From contig OU342804.1 of the NCBI GenBank assembly GCA_910591455.2, forward strand, positions 12,680,133 to 12,744,132: a DNA stretch of 64,000 nt. The letters run 5' to 3'. This document shows, in pieces, positions 58,798-64,000 of the stretch. The position numbers and the translations under genes are program-made. This DNA comes from Pholis gunnellus. Its lineage: Eukaryota; Chordata; Actinopteri; Perciformes; Pholidae. The stretch's first letter is position 1. Every line of letters starts with the position of its first letter. The notes beneath the pieces are model-generated. The model ran no database searches, had not been told where the DNA came from, and worked only from the letters and a program-made list of their open reading frames with translations.

Positions 58798-60889
58798 AAG
58801 AGGCTCATTTTCCCAGTTTTTTAGTGCAGAGAGAGCAACATTTTTCATAAAAGCTGCTGGCAACACAAGATGGGAAAAAAACCAACAACACGCATTATTG
58901 AGGCCAATATCTATCCACATTTATTTATCCAAATGAGTCTGTTAGCAAAAGAGATATCAGAGAGGCAGTGAATTGTGAGTTTTGCAAAGCTCACAGCTCT
59001 CTGGCATATGACAATACCCGCTGCTGCACTTCAAAGCATCGATCACCCGTCATCACAAACCCATGGTGATTTTGCCTTCTTCCTTTTGTGTTGATATGTT
59101 TACACGGCCACTCTCTTGTTGTCGTTGTGATCAGTTCTTGCTTTGGTATGAAGTTACAGTCAAAATATGCCAGTGTTTGTCTGCTAAAACAGCTCTCAGT
59201 TGTCTGTGAGGGAAAAATGTCCCTTCAAAACATGTCACACTCTTTTTTTGTTGTTTGGAAATTAGTTTTAGACCCCAGGATGTATTCAGAATGCTTTGGT
59301 GTGTTGGCATATTCCTTTTCATGTCATTTTGTGTGGTTAAACACATTTGCAAATCAATGCAGTTACTTTCTGGATAAGCAGCTGGAGTGTCAAAAATAAA
59401 GTAATCAAAGCAGCTGCAGTAGCTTTTGTGTTTCTGTTATTTGTAGTAATTTTACACATGATGTTTTTGGAATGCTGCTCTATATAGTTGTGTTGAAACA
59501 CTGATTTAAAGGGGAATGCTCAATTTAAGACTCAGGCTTTTACACACCTGGGTGTTTTTTTTTTACATGAAATCAATTTGCAAGTCAATATATTTGTTTA
59601 AACTATTGTTTTTGTTATGATTACTTTCACACGGAGGGCGTATATTACTTGGCAACAAAACAATGTAATTTTTTTCAGATCAAGTTTGAATTTCTGAGCA
59701 CTGCAAATAAAGGCATCAACCAGTTCTGCTGAACGGACATATTAAAAATGTACACCAGAATAGAACAATGAAGCTCCGTAGTCTGAACCAAGACAGCAAA
59801 CTTTATTACTATAAAAACCTTTACAAAGAGCACATACCATGTTCTTACCTTCCACAATAAAAGCCCTAGACATAAAGCCTACACTTTGCAAGACTGTCTT
59901 GATTTTTTCCCCACTATGAAATTTGTGGCAACCATCATTATGCTGTATAGAATCATATTGTGATAAAATGTATTTCAAAAGTTTGACAGACATGTTGAAA
60001 AGATGACAATGATGCCTACACCTGTGTCCCACAATAACCACAATAAACCTCTTTTTTTGGATGATTGTGTATTTAGAGAGAATTGCCTATGAGAAGTTCT
60101 GAAGACAAACGGTGATGTAGAGAAGCATAAACTAGGAAAGAACACACAAGCAGTTGTGGAAAAATGTACTTTTCAATCTGACTGCTTTAGTGGCATTATG
60201 CTACAATTACATGAAAGTTTAGTGTTTTGGTGTTGATTTAAATTAGTCTACTGGTCAGAGATTATGCAGTTGAAGGTGTCATAAAGGATAACAAAACTGC
60301 AGAGTTTGGTACACATTGAACAACAGCTACGTGCTAAAATTAAACAAGACATTCTTTATATTCAATACTATGCTGACCACACCTGTCTATATAAGCAGAA
60401 TATTATTGAATCTCATGTGACAATTGAGCTATGAAATACAGGTTCATAAAGAAAGGACTGACCATTACAGTATGTGGGGCTTGCATTACATTGGCCCAAA
60501 AATCAGCTAAGAAGTACCATCATCACTAGTAATACATGCTTTTTTTTTCAATACTACATAGCAGAGAATCATCATTTACAAAAGGTCAACAAAAACAAAA
60601 TGTGCCACTCTCGCCTTCTCGGTCATTGTGCTGGTCATGTATGCTGTCAGGAGACGAGGAACTAACATTATTGCTAATATTTGCAATAATAATATTATTA
60701 TCACCCCACTGTAAATGTTAGGGTTGTAGTCAGTCATCTGTAATCCATCAGCTAACTGCAATCGTTGTATCAAGACTCATCAATGGCTAATCATACATTA
60801 TATTTACCTCTCTCATCTCGAGTATTGAGAGCCATGATGAGCACATTCTGATAAAGCATTTGTCAAGTATTACCATCTCCTTTTCACCC

Positions 60890-61270
60890 TGTTCCCATCT
60901 CCACCTCTTCAATCTCCATTTATAGCAGCAATGGCCCTCGGCCACACAAACCACTTCGCTTATGTCGCTCTAAATGGGGCCTAATTCCAGATTACACAAA
61001 CCTTTGGGTGAGATGATATTTCTTTTGTCTGGTCCAAGAATAGAGGCCTGTGAGCTTTTGCAAGCATCATTTAACCGAGCTAAATTACCATGACAAGGGG
61101 ATGAGCAAACGGACAGTGACTTGGCTTATCTGAGAGAGAGTTGCACTTTAAAAGGGCTTTTAATGGAACCAATTATTAGGAGGATCTCTTCGCCGTCTAC
61201 TCCTGGTGAATTGTTCTCGTTATAAACTTCCTTCCTGACAGAGTTGGTCACCATCCCCATCTCCAGTCCG
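60890..61270. promoter_or_regulatory. Candidate regulatory block
   Basis: Contains CCATTTATAGCAGCAATGG near 60918, GGGGCCTAATTCCAGATTACAC near 60976, ACTTGGCTTATCTGAGAG near 61120 (GATA-type) and GGCTTTTAATGGAACCAATTATTAGG near 61156. Non-repetitive, mixed composition. Motif evidence only. Confidence 0.28.
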
Positions 61271-61419
61271 CCTCACTGTTCATCTCTCTCTCTCTCTTGT
61301 ATAGTGATGAGAAGGTCAATTGACTACTCGTCACAGCTCTTGAACCATTTTCATATTTCTTAATTAGGCCAGGCTGGATGTGAAAATGAAGCTGATAGGC
61401 TGGTTCTTCCTCCTGCTCT

Positions 61420-61456
61420 CACACACACACACACATACACACACACACACACACAT
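61420..61456. repeat. (CA)n microsatellite with TA interruptions
   Basis: Thirty-seven bases of CA with a CATACA interruption. Confidence 0.95.
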
Positions 61457-62863
61457 ACTGAACACATTCACACTTCAAACTATGTTCACTAGCTAAGTCT
61501 GACTGGATACCTGATGTTTCCCACAGGTAAAGGCAGTTGAAGAATATAGTGCTGCGTTTCTTATACTTTACCTTATTTCTTAATTTGTGCTGTCTCCAGT
61601 TGGCAAAGCACAAACATAACATCTGATATATTAGAGAGTTGCTGGAAAACAAATTCTCAACTTCTGGGGGGCACCCTTAGCATTGGTGTCAGTAACTGGA
61701 GGAAGGATGGAGAGAAACAGGAAACAGTAGAGAACAGAGGAAAAGGGCCATTAGAGCCGTTGACATTTTGTTCATGCTTGAAATCCTGAAGTTGTTACTG
61801 AGAAACAGTTGATTCAAGTACTAATTAGCAATCAGAAGAGTGCCATGGCTCCACCAGTACTTGTGCATGTGTGTGAAGTTATCCCACAGTTGGCCTAATG
61901 TGGGTACTGTTGCTCCCCACAAGCAGTGCTGCAGTTTAAGCTATAAACCAAACAAGCTGGAATCTCTTTGACAAAACAAAGTTTGTAAAAAAAATATATC
62001 ATCAGAGTTCATTTAAACAGCTTTTTACACTTCAGCCACCAAACCACTCTATGATTTGCATCATTCCACGTCCTTGTTCCACTTCCCAAGCTAATGTGCT
62101 TTAATAAGAACCTGTTTGAAAAGATAATTATTTTCTCTCAAGTCACAATATACACTCATTTGACCAAGATGCATTGAGTGGTTAATGTGAGATTTTGGAA
62201 AAAATACTGCAGAGTATTACACAATCACCTCTCTGACCTCAGAATGACACCACTTTGTCACTTCTGTTCAGTTTGAGTTTCATGAGGGTTTTTGCACTGA
62301 ATATGCATATATTATCTTTCTCTGTATTCTTTGTCATTGGTTATACTTGGTTATTGCAACACTTGATTAAATATTGCAATGTATTTTTAGGATACTCACA
62401 CTAAACTAGACTTAAAACATCTATGAGAGCTGAGAAGCCCTTCAACTCAAAACACAGCATGTCTCAAGGATACACTGTCTCCACATGACAAACAGCCAAA
62501 AATGATGCCAAACATCCCGGATTCAGACCCCAACCATTTTGATGGTATTTTCCACATAAATGTGCAATGGTATTAATACTTATACACTAGTTTATTTCAC
62601 ATCGTTTTTTTCGAAAATCACAAGGTTGTCAGTCAGAGCCTAAACGACTCCCCTGGTTGTAAAAAGAAGTCTGATTGTTTAGAAGCCTATGAAAAAATGA
62701 CCCTACTTCTCACTGAATTTATTGTGTCAGTAAACATTGTAAACATGAGTTTAGGGTCCCAATTGCTAGTTTCAAGTCTTCTTCAATGCAGTATGATGTT
62801 CATTTGGTAAATGATGGTCTCATTTAGAGTAAAATAGCCAATAACGCAGGGTATGCTCTAGGG
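61457..62863. other. Unique non-coding stretch, no gene seen
   Basis: No gene, repeat family or motif cluster recognised. AT-rich. The last eight bases (CTCTAGGG, 62856-62863) are the left copy of the hAT target duplication. Confidence 0.55.
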
Positions 62864-63142
62864 CAGATGGGCATTGTACGGCCCCCAGGCCATACCCGGC
62901 CCTTTGGCTGTCGCTGACCGGCCCGTGGGACTTCAATGGGAAATTAGGAATACAACGCAAATAAGTGTACATCATGCACGGAATACAGCTGCATTGCTTT
63001 TATTTTGAATGTTGCTGTTTTTTTACTCAATTTACGTACTTTAGTACCATCGTGAACGTGTGCGAGCAGCAGCTTCACTGCAATGTGTTGGCGAACTGAG
63101 CTTACGGGAGATGTGAGTAAGCTGTTAGCCCTAAAAAATAAG

Positions 63143-63344
63143 ATGAAAAGAAGAAGATGTTGGTTCTCTTTGGATCTACCAACATGAACAAACATTCTCT
63201 GTGATGAAGTTTAACAAATACAGATACAGATCCTCTCTCACTGACGATCACCTGTCAGCTGTCTTTCTCATACACACCTCAGACATTCAACCTGACTTCA
63301 GTGCACTCGTTCAAGCCCAACACAGACTAGATGTCTTGCACTGA
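63143..63344 (+). pseudogene. hAT transposase remnant (C-terminal tail, frameshifted)
   Basis: From 63180 to the stop at 63342-63344 the plus strand is open for 54 codons and reads EQTFSVMKFNK, RSSLTDDHL, HTSDIQPDF and ALVQAQHRLDVLH. This is the end of the hAT dimerisation region, of the kind also found in hAT-derived host proteins such as GTF2IRD2 and ZBED types. Just upstream LVLFGST (about 63160-63179) sits in another frame, so about one base is missing near 63180. A possible start (ATG at 63143, MKRRR) directly before it suggests the original N-terminus was joined to the C-terminus by a large internal deletion. The catalytic residues and BED finger are absent; no active enzyme is possible. 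Confidence 0.72.
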
Positions 63345-63484
63345 ACTGAAAAACAGAAAATGAGGTAATTGGACTACAAACAACAGTAATAAAATTACTA
63401 ATTTCGCAGAAACATGATCCCTGTCAGTGTTTTACTGTTGTATAAGGATATTACATATGTATATCTTTTGAATCATTATTCCTG

Positions 63485-63752
63485 CTCCAGATTTAAGGTG
63501 GAGCTCATTTTAACTCCTTTATACACTGTTGTTCAGTTTGGGTATAGGAAGGGTTTTAAAAATTGTAAGCAACTATTAACTAAAAGTGCCAGACAAATGT
63601 ATTATATGGAGTAAATGTACAATATTTCCCTCTGAGATGTAGTGAAGTGGAAGTACAAAGTTGAATAAAATGGAAATACTCAAGTAAAGTACCTCAAATT
63701 TGGACTTAAGTACAGTTCTTAAGCAAATATACTTAGTTATATTCCACCACTG
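63485..63752 (-). mobile_element. Nested copy of a very common fish repeat (probable non-autonomous DNA element)
   Basis: The segment ends TTCCACCACTG at 63752 and contains AATATTTCCCTCTGAGATGTAGT, AAATGGAAATACTCAAGTAAAG and GGACTTAAGTACAG words. Read on the other strand this is CAGTGGTGGAAT...AAGTA...TACTTAAGTAC, an abundant interspersed repeat of many fish genomes known from experience. The CAGTGGTGGAAT end suggests a hAT-like non-autonomous family, which is not certain. Its left limit inside the host element is unresolved; resemblance fades upstream of about 63485 and may reach 63400. It must have inserted after, or with, the 1063-bp hAT element around it. Confidence 0.6.
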
Positions 63753-63926
63753 ATCATAACATTTACTCTTACCACTCGCATCTTATCAAAACCATACAAT
63801 TTAACAATTTACTGCTTTTTAAAGAGGTGGAATAATATTGAGCAGGGTTGATTTCAGCCTATTGGTCCGGCCCTCCACAACAGTCCCTGTTTCTCATGTG
63901 GCCCCTTGGGAAAAATAAAACCCCTG

Positions 63927-64000
63927 CTCTAGGGTGTGACAACCTTGTGATTGACAGGTTGCTGCTACCGCGTTGTCAGGTCTTGGAGTTGTCCATGTTT
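63927..64000. other. Flank of the hAT insertion, with TALE-type site
   Basis: Begins with the right target duplication. TGATTGACAG at 63948-63957 is the exact PBX-MEIS/PREP composite consensus. The short stretch has no other feature before the window ends. Confidence 0.45.

Larger units (their letters stand above)
57267..61419. other. Unique non-coding stretch, no gene seen
   Basis: No gene recognised in 4.2 kb. Holds candidate regulatory blocks at about 57340-57800 and 60890-61270 and a short palindrome at 58779-58797. The 59400-60800 part is AT-rich with only short chance frames. Confidence 0.55.
62864..63926 (+). mobile_element. hAT DNA transposon, internally deleted non-autonomous copy (1063 bp)
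   Basis: An exact 8-bp direct repeat CTCTAGGG flanks the element (62856-62863 and 63927-63934), the hallmark of hAT integration. The left end starts CAGATGGGCA and the right end finishes CCCCTG, so both ends begin CAG-GG when read inward, close to the CAGGGGTGGGCA-type termini of animal hAT elements. GGCC/CCGG-rich sub-terminal sequence lies at both ends (62881-62935 and 63868-63910). Inside is only the C-terminal tail of a transposase frame plus a nested repeat, so the element has lost most of its gene and must have been mobilised by a full-length relative. Confidence 0.88.

Noticed and set aside
62944..63195. 83-codon minus-strand open frame in the hAT element
   Set aside because: It is antisense to the transposase remnant on the plus strand, which explains the lack of stop codons in part of it, and shows no motif of its own.

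Overview
The window looks like vertebrate, most likely teleost (ray-finned fish, probably percomorph), nuclear DNA. The grounds are thirteen (AC)n/(GT)n microsatellites of 20-50 bp, fossil copies of fish-type transposons (an L2-like LINE tail ending in AGGCA units, a hAT element, and a nested copy of a very common fish repeat ending in CCACCACTG), and moderate AT-richness with no operons. No family of protein-coding gene, tRNA, rRNA or known miRNA could be recognised in the 64 kb. The longest open frames are low-complexity artefacts of purine/pyrimidine runs or microsatellites. This is a gene desert or the inside of a very large intron.

Layout. 1-12 kb: unique sequence with two long G homopolymers (4878-4896, 5602-5625), candidate regulatory blocks at about 4.0-4.5 and 5.8-6.6 kb, a perfect 41-bp palindrome at 9400-9440 and a strong G-quadruplex motif at 11643-11679. 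12.3-12.8 kb: a strand-asymmetric purine domain. 13-18.4 kb: four AC/GT microsatellites and candidate regulatory blocks, including a CCAAT plus octamer site. 18.4-40 kb: unique sequence broken by microsatellites, with dense regulatory-looking blocks near 22.1, 25.2, 28.4, 34.2 and 36.7 kb. 40-52 kb: a 12-kb stretch without a CA microsatellite, holding a nuclear-receptor half-site cluster, a piggyBac-like end, the L2 relic and a perfect DR1 site. 52-62.8 kb: unique AT-rich sequence with further candidate regulatory blocks. 62,864-63,926: a complete hAT deletion derivative with an exact 8-bp target duplication.

How it works together: nothing here encodes a pathway. The best reading is a regulatory landscape of a distant gene (or of a host gene whose exons are mostly elsewhere), lightly invaded by old transposons. 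Two short stretches (4947-4985 and 37630-37692) have good splice signals on both sides and one open frame each. They are the only candidates for exons, and they are weak. Conservation of the blocks called regulatory is inferred from composition and motif density only; no alignment was possible.
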